Assembly (NCBI GenBank): GCA_023261445.1
Contig: JAHFOX010000010.1
Span: 1-37,407, forward strand
Direction: 5' to 3'
From: Planctomycetota bacterium
Lineage (GTDB): Bacteria > Planctomycetota > Brocadiia > Brocadiales > Brocadiaceae
Length of the DNA: 37,407 nucleotides
This document shows, one piece after another, positions 8,643 to 18,272 of this stretch (position 1 is the stretch's first letter; each line of letters starts with the position of its first letter). Below the pieces are notes generated by a model. The model had not been told where the DNA came from and did no database searches. It worked only from the letters and a program-made list of their open reading frames with translations. The position numbers were made by a program, and so were the translations under genes.

Positions 8643-10289
8643 ATGATTAGTATCCGTACAAGACTTATTTTTTATATGAGTATGTTAGTGATTATTGTCG
8701 GAGCGGTCAGTTGTGTATTTTTTTTAATCTATTCAAAAAAACAGCAAGAGGAATCACTTAAAAAATTGGGCGGATCCCTCGTTATGCTGCTTGCGCAGGA
8801 CAACGAAGTGAAAGATGCCCTGAGTTATTCACAACGAGCATTTCTCGACACTCCCATTCATGTGGTAAATGAGCTTGATATAGAAAAGGAAATTGGTTAC
8901 TTGCGTGTGGCAACTAATCAATCAATTTTGGTTGAGGAAAGAGCCCCTTGGATTGATATTGACATGGAGGAAATTCCAATCTGTAAGGACTCCGGGATTA
9001 CAAATGTGCCAGTGTCAAGCCAAATATGGGCAAGAGGGGGTGTGCGTGTTGTAGAACTACACCCCAATTCAAATATATCGGTCACTAATCGTAAAGTTGA
9101 TTGTGTAGGGGGGTTTTTTTACGATTTCACTGTCTCTGTTATTGGGAAGCAGACATTTTCGGAGGAAGAATTTGCTGCGCAGATTTTGGGGGAGGCTAAA
9201 GTCAGCGATAAGACTATACAAGAAAATTTAGGCTTTGTTCAGATTGGGTTGTCCACGTATAAATTAAATGAAAGGGTTAAAAAAATCATTTGGAGAATAA
9301 TTATTCCAATGGGATTAATTATCATTTTCGGAGGAATGGGCATAACATTATTTCTGACCAAATACTTTGTTTCTCCCCTGCGACACATTGCAAATATTAC
9401 GCTTGATATTGCAAAGGGAGACCTCACAAGGACTATAGATATTTGTTCTGAAGATGAGATTGGACAACTCTCCAAGAATTTTAATCAAATGACCACGGAG
9501 CTCAAAATATCGCATGATGAAAAAGAAAAGATTCTGGCACAATTACGTCAACACGTTGAAGAACTGACCAAAACAAATAAGCAATTGAGTGAGGCACAAG
9601 AACGATTGGTGCGTTCAGAGAAATTAGCCGTCGTTGGCAAGTTGGCGTCTGGTATAGGGCATGAGTTAAGAAACCCATTGGGAGCCATTAGAAATGCCCT
9701 TTTTGTAATTAAAAAGAAAACTGCAGGCATAAATACTTTAAATGATATTCAAAAATTAGATCAGCTAATTGAAATTGTAGAAAAAGAGACCGAAAGAAGC
9801 GTAAAAATCGTTAATGACCTGCTAGGATTTTCAAGAACTACAAAGCCTACTGTGTCACCTACAAGCGTCCGCGCTGTTATTGAATCTTCTTTTTTAAGAC
9901 TAAAAATGCCTGAAAGAATTGAAAAGGTCATTCAACTGGAAGATAACCTGCCATTGGTATCTGTAGATACTACTCAAATTGAAATGGTGTTTATGAATCT
10001 CATACAAAATGCCTTCGATGCTATGCCTACGGGTGGACAAGTAACTATTAATGCGAAAAGAGAAAATGGCTTTTTGGTTATTACCTTTTCTGATACAGGA
10101 TGCGGTATTCCTGATAACATTAAAGATAAAATATTTGACCCTCTATTTACAACAAAATCAAAAGGAATGGGATTGGGCTTGGCAATTAGCTCCAACATAA
10201 TACAAAGACATGAAGGATTTATTGATTTAAAAAGTAAAGAAGGGGAAGGCGCCAGTTTTATAGTTAAATTACCAATTGCAAATGTTTAA
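8643..10289 (+). CDS. Membrane sensor histidine kinase (periplasmic sensor, HAMP, HisKA, HATPase_c)
   Basis: Two TM segments, HAMP (FVSPLRHIANITLDIAKGDLTRTI), H-box SGIGHELRNPLGAIRNAL, N-box NLIQNAFDAMPTGG, G-boxes DTGCGIPDNI and KGMGLGLAISSNII. Confidence 0.95.
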   Translation: MISIRTRLIFYMSMLVIIVGAVSCVFFLIYSKKQQEESLKKLGGSLVMLLAQDNEVKDALSYSQRAFLDTPIHVVNELDIEKEIGYLRVATNQSILVEERAPWIDIDMEEIPICKDSGITNVPVSSQIWARGGVRVVELHPNSNISVTNRKVDCVGGFFYDFTVSVIGKQTFSEEEFAAQILGEAKVSDKTIQENLGFVQIGLSTYKLNERVKKIIWRIIIPMGLIIIFGGMGITLFLTKYFVSPLRHIANITLDIAKGDLTRTIDICSEDEIGQLSKNFNQMTTELKISHDEKEKILAQLRQHVEELTKTNKQLSEAQERLVRSEKLAVVGKLASGIGHELRNPLGAIRNALFVIKKKTAGINTLNDIQKLDQLIEIVEKETERSVKIVNDLLGFSRTTKPTVSPTSVRAVIESSFLRLKMPERIEKVIQLEDNLPLVSVDTTQIEMVFMNLIQNAFDAMPTGGQVTINAKRENGFLVITFSDTGCGIPDNIKDKIFDPLFTTKSKGMGLGLAISSNIIQRHEGFIDLKSKEGEGASFIVKLPIANV

Positions 10290-10298
10290 GGAATAGAA

Positions 10299-11447
10299 AT
10301 GATAAGTGAAAATAAGACACCTGGTAAAATCAGCGTCATGTTGGTAGATGACGATCTTTCCATATTACAAACAACCTCCGCGGTGCTGGAAGAAGAAGGA
10401 TATGATGTCCTGGCTTGTGGAGGAGGGAAGGAGGCGATTGATAAATTTAACGATTCTGTCCTTGCAGTGATACTGGATATTACTATGCCGGATATTTCAG
10501 GGTTTGAAGTCTTTGAAATTATCAAATCCAAGAATCATTATGTTCCTATAATTTTCCATACAGGCTACAGCGAAAAAGAAAAGAGAATAGATATTCGCAG
10601 GCACTTTCGGCCTCATGCCTATGTGGTTAAGGGCAGTGACCCGGAACAACTGCTTGACACCGTGGCAGGCGCCGTAGAATCTTATAAAAATATCCTAGAA
10701 AATGTTAAACTAAATGAAGTTCTCAAGGAACGGAACAAGCTAATTGAGGAATTCAACCGTTCTCTTGAAGACAAGGTTAAAAGACAGGTAGAAGAAATCC
10801 AGAGGACAAGCCGTTTAAAAAGATACGTTTCTCCGCAAATTGCTGAATCTATTATCTCCAAAGGCAGTGACAGATACCTTGTTAACGCAAGAAAATTATT
10901 GACGATATGCTTCTCTGATTTAAAAGGTTTTACTCAGGCATCCGAGAAGATGGAGCCAGAGACTACAGTAAAATTACTAAATGAATATTTTGCCGAAATG
11001 ACCACACTCATTTTTAAATACGGAGGCACTATAGACAAATTCATTGGTGACGGTATCCTTATATTTTTTGGCGATCCAATTAATTATGAAAATCACGCTG
11101 AACGAGCGGTCAAAATGGCTATAGATATGCGCAACAAAATTCAGGAGCTGCGAAAGCACTGGCTTGAATACGGCAGTAATATTGATATATGTTCTGGTAT
11201 CAATACCGGATATGTTACAGTTGGAAATGTCGGTTCGGCAGTCCAGATGAACTACACTGTTATAGGCCACGAAGTTAACATTGCGCACAGGTTACAACTC
11301 GAAGCCAAGGTAAGTCAAATCCTGATTACATCAAACACGTTGGCAGGATTAAAAAATATGGTAGAAACTGAGGAAATTAAGAATGTAAAGTTAAAGGGGA
11401 TTTATAGCCCTATGACCGTCTTTAATGTCATAAGATATAAGGAGTAA
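10299..11447 (+). CDS. Response regulator receiver fused to class III adenylate/guanylate cyclase
   Basis: REC residues DDD, LDITMPD, HTGYS, VVKG; cyclase motifs FSDLKGFT, GTIDKFIGDGILIFFGDP, NYTVIGHEVNIAHRL. Confidence 0.95.
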   Translation: MISENKTPGKISVMLVDDDLSILQTTSAVLEEEGYDVLACGGGKEAIDKFNDSVLAVILDITMPDISGFEVFEIIKSKNHYVPIIFHTGYSEKEKRIDIRRHFRPHAYVVKGSDPEQLLDTVAGAVESYKNILENVKLNEVLKERNKLIEEFNRSLEDKVKRQVEEIQRTSRLKRYVSPQIAESIISKGSDRYLVNARKLLTICFSDLKGFTQASEKMEPETTVKLLNEYFAEMTTLIFKYGGTIDKFIGDGILIFFGDPINYENHAERAVKMAIDMRNKIQELRKHWLEYGSNIDICSGINTGYVTVGNVGSAVQMNYTVIGHEVNIAHRLQLEAKVSQILITSNTLAGLKNMVETEEIKNVKLKGIYSPMTVFNVIRYKE

Positions 11448-11581
11448 ATCAAATAGATAGAAAATTAGTGACATGGAAGTCAAGTGTTTCATCTATAAAG
11501 AGTAAAGAATAATTAACCATGGCTTCAAATCAATCTCCAGTCTAGGAAGTTTTAGAAAAATACGATACTTAAAGTTTTGTC

Positions 11582-11610
11582 TTGACAATGTTAATTGAAT
11601 AGTTTAGAAA
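11582..11610 (+). promoter_or_regulatory. Possible sigma-70-type promoter for the TonB-dependent receptor
   Basis: TTGACA, 17-nt spacer, TAGAAA (4/6 match to -10 consensus). Confidence 0.3.
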
Positions 11611-11733
11611 ACGCACCTATCCAACATAACAACTATGATTTAAATACAGTTTCAGGCTAAATATCTAACTGCAATTTCATTGGTTTTGGTCTAAGAAGAA
11701 ACAAAATTTTTTATGGTAGAATGGATAAAAACC

Positions 11734-13965
11734 ATGAAGCGTTTGTTTGTGTTCTTAATGTTCCAAAGCATATTACTCTTGAACATTATTCCCTTCCTTC
11801 CATCCACAACTTATGCAGAAGGCGCTGATACACCATCTACTCCAGACCAAAAAACAAGTCACTCTATTGAAACTACAACAAATAGCAGTGGAAACAATTC
11901 AAAGAGCATGGAATCTGCCATATCCGAAGAACTCTCTGCTGAAGCCATTTGGTTTGGCGCCGGCGAAGAAGTAACTATTGCCACAAGGCTCAAAACTCCA
12001 ATCGGCAAGGCGCCCAGCGTTGTGACCGTGATTACGGATGAAGAGATAAAGAATCTGGGTTATCGCACCTTGGTTGAAGTGCTGAGGATTGTGCCGGGTT
12101 TTGAGATTATGAAATTTGCCGATTTCGGGATGGAAAGCCCTTCTGTGAGGGGGCTGGCTACCGTAAACGGTGCAAACAGAATAAGGCTGATGCTAGATGG
12201 GCATTTTGTAAATAATCCTTTACGTGGCAGGGCTTTTAATGAATTTGATGATTTCCCTGTAGAAAATATAAAAAGGATTGAGATTATACGAGGACCTGGT
12301 TCTGCAATGTACGGAGAAAATGCTTTTTCAGCGGTTATCAATATCATTACCAAAGATGCAGGGGATATTGATGGCGTAAAGCTTACCAGCGGGTATGGAA
12401 GTTTTGATACGTACGAAGAAAACGTCTTGTTTGGAGAAACTAATGGAAAGGTTTCTATCTCAGGAATGGCGCACTACCGACAGACAAGCGGTTTTGATGG
12501 TATCATAGAAAGTGACAGCCAGACAAATATAGACAATGCCCTTTCTCCATTTGGAATTCCTGCCGCGTCTCAGGCGCCGGGGTCAGTGCATGACGGCAGG
12601 CAAGAATACGACGTGAACTTGAAGGTGGTTTATGAAAATTTATACTTTTTAGGATGGTACGGCAATAAGAATCAGGAACCTTTTGTTGGGCCACAATATG
12701 CTTTAGCAGATGGCTCTAATGTTGAAGATAACCATGTATTTGGCGAGGTTGGGTATAAAATGACGTTTGAGGAAAAACTTACCATAAAGCCCCGGATATA
12801 CTACGATCAAATTGACACTGACATTTTTATTAAATCTTTGCCGGAGGGTACCACTTTACCTCTGGATACCAATGGCGACGGTATAACAGATACGTTTAAT
12901 TATTATCCCGATGGATTCGTCGGTGATGGTATAGTAAGTGAAAAGATAGTTGGCACAGAAATTCCATTCGATTATAATTTGTTCGATGGGAATATACTTA
13001 CACTTGGATTTGAGTATCGTCTGATCAATCAAACAAACGTCCAGTTTTTAACCAACTTTGATCCAGTAACTATGGCACCGCTGCCTTCCACTCAGGATTT
13101 TTCAGACACATACCCTTTTTTACAAGAAGCCACCAGGAGAGTAGCGTCGGTTTATGTGCAGGATACGTGGGATATTACTGACTCATTAAATCTCACCATT
13201 GGGGCAAGACATGACCAATACAACGATTTTGGCGGTGCAACCAGTCCACGGTCCGGTTTATCCTGGGCGTTTATGGAAAACGCATCGCTAAAAGTGCTTT
13301 ACGGAGAAGCATTCAGGGCGCCCAGCTTTATAGAGATGTACACTACCAATCAACCCGCTGTACAGGGTAATCCCGATTTGCAGCCTGAGCTTATTAGAAC
13401 TTATGAACTTGGGCTAAGTTATAAATTTAATAAATACGTTACAAGCAGTGTTAATTATTTCATAAATGATATAAAAGACCTCATTGCCCTGCGTCCGTTG
13501 GAATCAGATACACGCACATCACGTTATGAAAATTTTGGAGATGCACATGTACAAGGCATAGAAATGGAGACCAAGATAGATATAAGCAAGGGGAACTATG
13601 TTTTTATGAATTATACATTCCAAAACCCGGAAGACGACAATGGAGATAATCTTCCATCTGTATCGAAACACAAGGGTAATTTTGGAGTGAATGTACAACC
13701 TTGTAAACATATTAACACCAACCTCAGCACTTTTTTTAGTGGCAGACGTTTCAGAGAGGAAGGTGATCCGCGAGAAGATATGCCATCTTACGCGTTGCTT
13801 AATCTTTCTGTTATTGGAAAAGAGTTCTTCAAGACAATGGAAGTACAGGGGACAGTGTATAATCTGCTTGATAAAGACTATAGCGACCCGGGTCCTGTTT
13901 CCTTATACGAAGATTTACCCCGTCCCGAAAGGACATTTTTTGTTGGATTGAGCTATAAGTTTTAG
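11734..13965 (+). CDS. TonB-dependent outer-membrane receptor
   Basis: Plug domain TPIGKAPSVVTVITDEEIKNLGYRTLVEVLRIVPGFEI..SVRGLATVNGANRIRLMLDG..IEIIRGPGSAMYGENAFSAVINIITK; C-terminal YNLLDKDYSDPGPVSLYEDLPRPERTFFVGLSYKF. Start could be 11713 or 11734. Confidence 0.93.
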   Translation: MKRLFVFLMFQSILLLNIIPFLPSTTYAEGADTPSTPDQKTSHSIETTTNSSGNNSKSMESAISEELSAEAIWFGAGEEVTIATRLKTPIGKAPSVVTVITDEEIKNLGYRTLVEVLRIVPGFEIMKFADFGMESPSVRGLATVNGANRIRLMLDGHFVNNPLRGRAFNEFDDFPVENIKRIEIIRGPGSAMYGENAFSAVINIITKDAGDIDGVKLTSGYGSFDTYEENVLFGETNGKVSISGMAHYRQTSGFDGIIESDSQTNIDNALSPFGIPAASQAPGSVHDGRQEYDVNLKVVYENLYFLGWYGNKNQEPFVGPQYALADGSNVEDNHVFGEVGYKMTFEEKLTIKPRIYYDQIDTDIFIKSLPEGTTLPLDTNGDGITDTFNYYPDGFVGDGIVSEKIVGTEIPFDYNLFDGNILTLGFEYRLINQTNVQFLTNFDPVTMAPLPSTQDFSDTYPFLQEATRRVASVYVQDTWDITDSLNLTIGARHDQYNDFGGATSPRSGLSWAFMENASLKVLYGEAFRAPSFIEMYTTNQPAVQGNPDLQPELIRTYELGLSYKFNKYVTSSVNYFINDIKDLIALRPLESDTRTSRYENFGDAHVQGIEMETKIDISKGNYVFMNYTFQNPEDDNGDNLPSVSKHKGNFGVNVQPCKHINTNLSTFFSGRRFREEGDPREDMPSYALLNLSVIGKEFFKTMEVQGTVYNLLDKDYSDPGPVSLYEDLPRPERTFFVGLSYKF

Positions 13966-14046
13966 CGCTTCTTAGAAAATTCCACAGATTACCCATTCTC
14001 AAGGATAAGATAATGGGGCTTGTTTACGAGTTCTTACTCCGCGCAT

Positions 14047-14739
14047 TTATACCTTTAAAGGTGTCAGTTGTTTTGATATTATATCCATCAATTTATTTGA
14101 AATATCGTGTCTTGTTTCGCATATCGCCTCAACCTTTTTATCGGAATTAATCAAATAAGCTACGTGCTTATTTCCTGCAATATCATTCTGATTATTGGCT
14201 ACAACTAGATCTGTACCGTTTTCCCTTAACGATGTATATGCCCTTTCGATAAGATCATTTTTTGATAAGCCTACCTCTAATTTAAAACTCACAAGAAAAG
14301 CATTTTGCCATGACTGTCTTATCAACTTTATAATCTTTTGGGTCTTTACTAAAGTTATCGTCAGTTTGTCATTATTTGATGATAATTTGCCATTAATATG
14401 CCCTGCTGGGGTATAATCCAGCACTGCCATAACATGTACAATGGCATCAAATGACGTATCTTTTAATTTTTTCTGGATAGCGGCTAACAACTCATCAATT
14501 GTCTCTATCTCAATAAAGGTGAGTCTCCCGGATAAATCGTTATTTAATAAAGTAATGTCTGGAGTAATACTGTCTGTTCCGTAAACAAAGGTTACAAAAG
14601 CGCCTCTGTTAAGGGCTTCAATAGCAATGGTGGCCCCCAATTTCCCCGTTGACTTGTTGCTAATATATCTTACGGCGTCTAAATAACCCCTCGTTGGTCC
14701 GGAGGTTATTAAAATATGTTTTCCTGATAAATTCTCCAT
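14047..14739 (-). CDS. coaB: Phosphopantothenate-cysteine ligase domain protein (CoaB-like, stand-alone)
   Basis: GKHILITSGPTRGYLDAVRYISNKSTGKLGATIAIEALNRGAFVTFVYG; no CoaC/flavoprotein domain in the ORF. Confidence 0.75.
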   Translation of the reverse strand: MENLSGKHILITSGPTRGYLDAVRYISNKSTGKLGATIAIEALNRGAFVTFVYGTDSITPDITLLNNDLSGRLTFIEIETIDELLAAIQKKLKDTSFDAIVHVMAVLDYTPAGHINGKLSSNNDKLTITLVKTQKIIKLIRQSWQNAFLVSFKLEVGLSKNDLIERAYTSLRENGTDLVVANNQNDIAGNKHVAYLINSDKKVEAICETRHDISNKLMDIISKQLTPLKV

Positions 14740-14892
14740 ATCTTTTATACCTTTTTTACTCTAATCGAATTGTCTAAAAATATCTTCGTAAGCCATTTTT
14801 ACGCAATTGTAATATTTCCAAGATTATATTGCAATACCAAAGCAATGCGGTTAAGGTTATAAAGGTCTTTGCTTGACCACAAATTAATTTGG

Positions 14893-14898
14893 TATAAT
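14893..14898 (+). promoter_or_regulatory. Extremely close -10 element (TATAAT) ahead of the NAPRTase start
   Basis: TATAAT at 14893-14898; ATG at 14908; possible -35 TTGCTT at 14869-14874 (18-nt spacing). Confidence 0.4.
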
Positions 14899-14907
14899 GT
14901 TTCGTAA

Positions 14908-16284
14908 ATGAATAAGCCGAAATCATTATTTTTACCAGAAGATTCGCTTGGTATTGTTACCGACTTATACCAGCTTACTATGGCGGCAGGATATTTTGAA
15001 CATCGAATGCAGGATATTGCAACCTTTGAATTGTCTGTCCGTCACCTGCCAAAAAATCGCTCTTATCTGGTTATTGCTGGATTAGAACAGGCACTGCAAT
15101 ATCTAACACACATTAAATTTTCAGCAGAAGCAATTAAATTCTTAAGGGAATTACCCGCATTCAAGCAGGCTAGTAATGAATTCTTTGAATATTTAAAGAA
15201 TTTTATTTTTAGCGGCACCGTTTACGCTATGCCTGAGGGAACTATTGCTTTTGCGGGGGAACCACTGATTCGGGTTACTGCGCCAATTATTGAAGCCCAG
15301 ATTGTTGAAACATATCTTCTTTCGATAATTAACTACCAGACATTAATAGCGACTAAGTCATCAAGGATTGTGTATGCAGCTAAAGGACGTGATGTGGTTG
15401 ATTTTGGCACTCGGCGCGCTCATGGGCCACAGGCCGGCGTGCTGGCGGCAAGGTCTAGTTTTATTGGTGGTTGCAATGGTACCTCCAATGTGTTTGCCGC
15501 TTACGAGTTAGGCATTTCAGCCGTAGGAACCATTGCGCATTCATGGGTTATGGCATTTAAAAATGAACAGGACTCCTTCAATAAATTTCATGAAATATTT
15601 CCAGATAACACTATCCTGCTTATTGATACGTATGATACATTAACAGGGGCAAGACATGCAGCAAAGATAGGTGAGAAATTAAAGGGAGTCCGTATAGACA
15701 GCGGCGACTTGCTTAAACTCAGCAAAGATGTGCGAAAGGTTTTAGATGCCGAGGGCTTGCAGCATGTCAAGATTATTGCCAGCGGCGATTTGAACGAGGA
15801 CCGCATAGACGATTTATTGAAAAACAGCGCACCGATAGACTCCTTTGGCGTAGGTACGGAGATGGTGACCTCCAAAGATGCCCCTGCGCTAGGCGGAATC
15901 TATAAGCTGGTTGAGCAGGAACATGACGGGAAATCCATCCCAATGATGAAGTTCAGCGAAGACAAAATTACGTATCCATGCAAAAAACAAGTATATCGCA
16001 ATAGTGATAAATACGGCAATTTTATGCATGATATAATTGGGTTTGAAGGCGAAGAAATTGAGGGGAAGCCGCTTTTAATGCCAGTTATAAAATATGGTAA
16101 GATATGTTATAATCTGCCAACAATCTATGAAATCCAGCGCACCGCATTGGACAACCTTGCACACCTTCCAGAACCTTTTAAACGTTTAAAGAACGCCCAA
16201 ACATACCCTGTAATCAAGAGCGAGGGGTTAGAGACAAAAAGAAAAGAGGCCGAAAAAATGTTAAAAGGCATTAATGTAACGTAA
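14908..16284 (+). CDS. pncB: Nicotinate phosphoribosyltransferase
   Basis: GIVTDLYQLTMAAGYFEH...DFGTRRAHGPQAG...IDTYDTLTGARHAAKIG...KGVRIDSGDLLKLS...DSFGVGTEMVTS. Confidence 0.93.
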   Translation: MNKPKSLFLPEDSLGIVTDLYQLTMAAGYFEHRMQDIATFELSVRHLPKNRSYLVIAGLEQALQYLTHIKFSAEAIKFLRELPAFKQASNEFFEYLKNFIFSGTVYAMPEGTIAFAGEPLIRVTAPIIEAQIVETYLLSIINYQTLIATKSSRIVYAAKGRDVVDFGTRRAHGPQAGVLAARSSFIGGCNGTSNVFAAYELGISAVGTIAHSWVMAFKNEQDSFNKFHEIFPDNTILLIDTYDTLTGARHAAKIGEKLKGVRIDSGDLLKLSKDVRKVLDAEGLQHVKIIASGDLNEDRIDDLLKNSAPIDSFGVGTEMVTSKDAPALGGIYKLVEQEHDGKSIPMMKFSEDKITYPCKKQVYRNSDKYGNFMHDIIGFEGEEIEGKPLLMPVIKYGKICYNLPTIYEIQRTALDNLAHLPEPFKRLKNAQTYPVIKSEGLETKRKEAEKMLKGINVT

Positions 16285-16393
16285 AATTTATTTGCCAAAC
16301 ACGAAACCACATATTAAATTAGGACACAGTATTTTGTATATGTATAGATTAGAATCCATGAATTATTGTGTAGTGAGTATGCAAAATTGCGCA

Positions 16394-16447
16394 GTAACTC
16401 AAGACTTTAGTCTTGAAGAATGCCTCAAACCTGAAGGTTTGAGTTAC
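16394..16447. repeat. REP-like nested palindromic element
   Basis: Outer 9-bp arms GTAACTCAA/TTGAGTTAC; internal hairpins CAAGACT-tt-AGTCTTG (16400-16415) and CTCAAACCT-ga-AGGTTTGAG (16424-16443), all perfect. Confidence 0.7.
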
Positions 16448-16485
16448 ATGTTACTATCGAAAAAAAACTCAACGTTAAAGAAAAT

Positions 16486-18126
16486 ATGAAAATTGCGCTT
16501 GCACAGATTAATCAAACAGTAGGCGACTTTCAAAAAAATGTTGAGAAAATCTGTTTGTTCATTAACAGAGCAAGAGATCAAAATGTCAATCTAATCGTTT
16601 TCCCAGAATTAGCAGTTACGGGTTATCCGCCAAAAGATTTTCTGGACAATCCCTCTTTTGTAGATGGAAATTTAAAAGCTTTAGAGAAAATAGCTTCTAG
16701 TGTGTCTGGCATTTCTGCCATTGTGGGTTTTGTGGATAAAAACAAGAGACCACAGGGCAAGCTCGTACATAATGCAGCAGCATTTATTCAAGATAAAAAG
16801 ATTGTCTCTGTTAGCCACAAATCACTTCTTCCGACATACGATGTCTTTGATGAGTGTCGTTACTTTGAACCGGCACATGCCATTTCCACGGTAAAATTCA
16901 TGGGCTACACGCTGGGTATATCTATCTGTGAAGACATCTGGAATGATGAGGAATTTTGGATGCGTCCATTGTATGAGAAAGACCCAATAGAAGACCTGAT
17001 ATCTAAAGGCGCCGATGTTATTATAAATATTTCTTCATCGCCTTTTGCCGTTGGAAAACATGACAAAATAAGACTGCGTATGCTCATCCACGATGCAATA
17101 AAATATAAAGTTCCTTTTGTTTATGTAAATCAGGTTGGAGGGAATGACGACTTGGTTTTCGATGGGAATAGCACTGTAATAAATTCTGAAGGAAAGCTTA
17201 TTGCACAAGCAGCCGCTTTTGAAGAAGACTTGATGGTGGTTGATATTGAGAACCCAACAATACAGGCACAACCAAAGGCACATACCCATATTGAATCCGT
17301 TCATAAAGCCTTAATAATGGGACTTCGGGATTATGTAACAAAGTGTTGTTTTAAGAAAGTAATTGTTGGATTGAGCGGCGGTATTGATTCTGCTGTAACA
17401 GCAGCGCTGGCTGTAGAATCGCTGGGTAGAGACAATGTTATAGGTATACTTATGCCGTCTCAATTTTCTTCACGGGGCAGCATTGATGATGCTGTAAAAC
17501 TTGCTCAAAACGTTGGGATTACATATAAGGTCATACCAATTAAAGATATATTCGAAACTTACCAGCATACTCTAAAACAGGAATTTAAAGGGCGTCCGTT
17601 TGACATTGCCGAAGAAAACTTACAGGCGCGTATAAGGGGCAATATTCTTATGGCACTCTCTAACAAGTATGGATATCTTGTCCTGACAACGGGCAACAAA
17701 TCGGAACTGGCTGTAGGATACTGCACCCTGTATGGAGACATGAGCGGTGGGCTGGCTTTAATATCAGACGTTCCAAAAACAATGGTATATGAGTTAGCCA
17801 GATACATAAATCGAGAAGGAGAAATTATCCCACAGAATTCTATTGATAAACCGCCTTCTGCGGAACTAAAACCTAATCAGTTCGATCAGGATATATTGCC
17901 TCCTTACGACATCCTTGACGGCATCTTGAAGGCGTATGTAGAAGACGCTAAGAGTATCAGTGAAATTATTAGTATGGGATTTGATGAAAAGATCGTGCGC
18001 GAAATCATCAAAAAAGTAAATAGGAATGAATACAAAAGACGTCAGGCAGCGCCTGGCATTAAAGTAACATCTAAGGCATTTGGGTCAGGGAGGCGAATGC
18101 CCATCGCACATAATTACATGTGCTAA
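16486..18126 (+). CDS. nadE: NAD+ synthase, glutamine-hydrolysing (nitrilase domain + NAD synthetase domain)
   Basis: MKIALAQINQTVGDFQKN...VFPELAVTGYPPKDF...GISICEDIWND...VIVGLSGGIDSAVTAALAVESLG...LTTGNKSELAVGYCTLYGDMSGG. Confidence 0.96.
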   Translation: MKIALAQINQTVGDFQKNVEKICLFINRARDQNVNLIVFPELAVTGYPPKDFLDNPSFVDGNLKALEKIASSVSGISAIVGFVDKNKRPQGKLVHNAAAFIQDKKIVSVSHKSLLPTYDVFDECRYFEPAHAISTVKFMGYTLGISICEDIWNDEEFWMRPLYEKDPIEDLISKGADVIINISSSPFAVGKHDKIRLRMLIHDAIKYKVPFVYVNQVGGNDDLVFDGNSTVINSEGKLIAQAAAFEEDLMVVDIENPTIQAQPKAHTHIESVHKALIMGLRDYVTKCCFKKVIVGLSGGIDSAVTAALAVESLGRDNVIGILMPSQFSSRGSIDDAVKLAQNVGITYKVIPIKDIFETYQHTLKQEFKGRPFDIAEENLQARIRGNILMALSNKYGYLVLTTGNKSELAVGYCTLYGDMSGGLALISDVPKTMVYELARYINREGEIIPQNSIDKPPSAELKPNQFDQDILPPYDILDGILKAYVEDAKSISEIISMGFDEKIVREIIKKVNRNEYKRRQAAPGIKVTSKAFGSGRRMPIAHNYMC

Positions 18127-18130
18127 TAAT

Positions 18131-18242
18131 CCAGAAGCCGGAGGTTAGAAGTTGAAGGTTGAAATACAAAACAGAAAAAAATTTATAACTTTTACAATGG
18201 CATCTTACTTCTAACATCTAGCTTCAGGCTTCTGACCGCTGG
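18131..18242. repeat. Imperfect long inverted repeat between nadE and murI (MITE/REP-like)
   Basis: CAGAAGCC (18132-18139) + TTAGAAG (18145-18151) pair with CTTCTAA (18208-18214) + GGCTTCTG (18227-18234). Confidence 0.55.
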
Positions 18243-18272
18243 TTTCTAAATTTCTGAATAGTAGCAAATTTA

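Noticed and set aside
13992-14017. CATTCTCAA-containing inverted repeat CCCATT...AATGGG after the TonB receptor as another Fur-like site
   Set aside because: Located between convergent gene ends, lacks the 7-1-7 arrangement; more likely a weak bidirectional terminator or chance.
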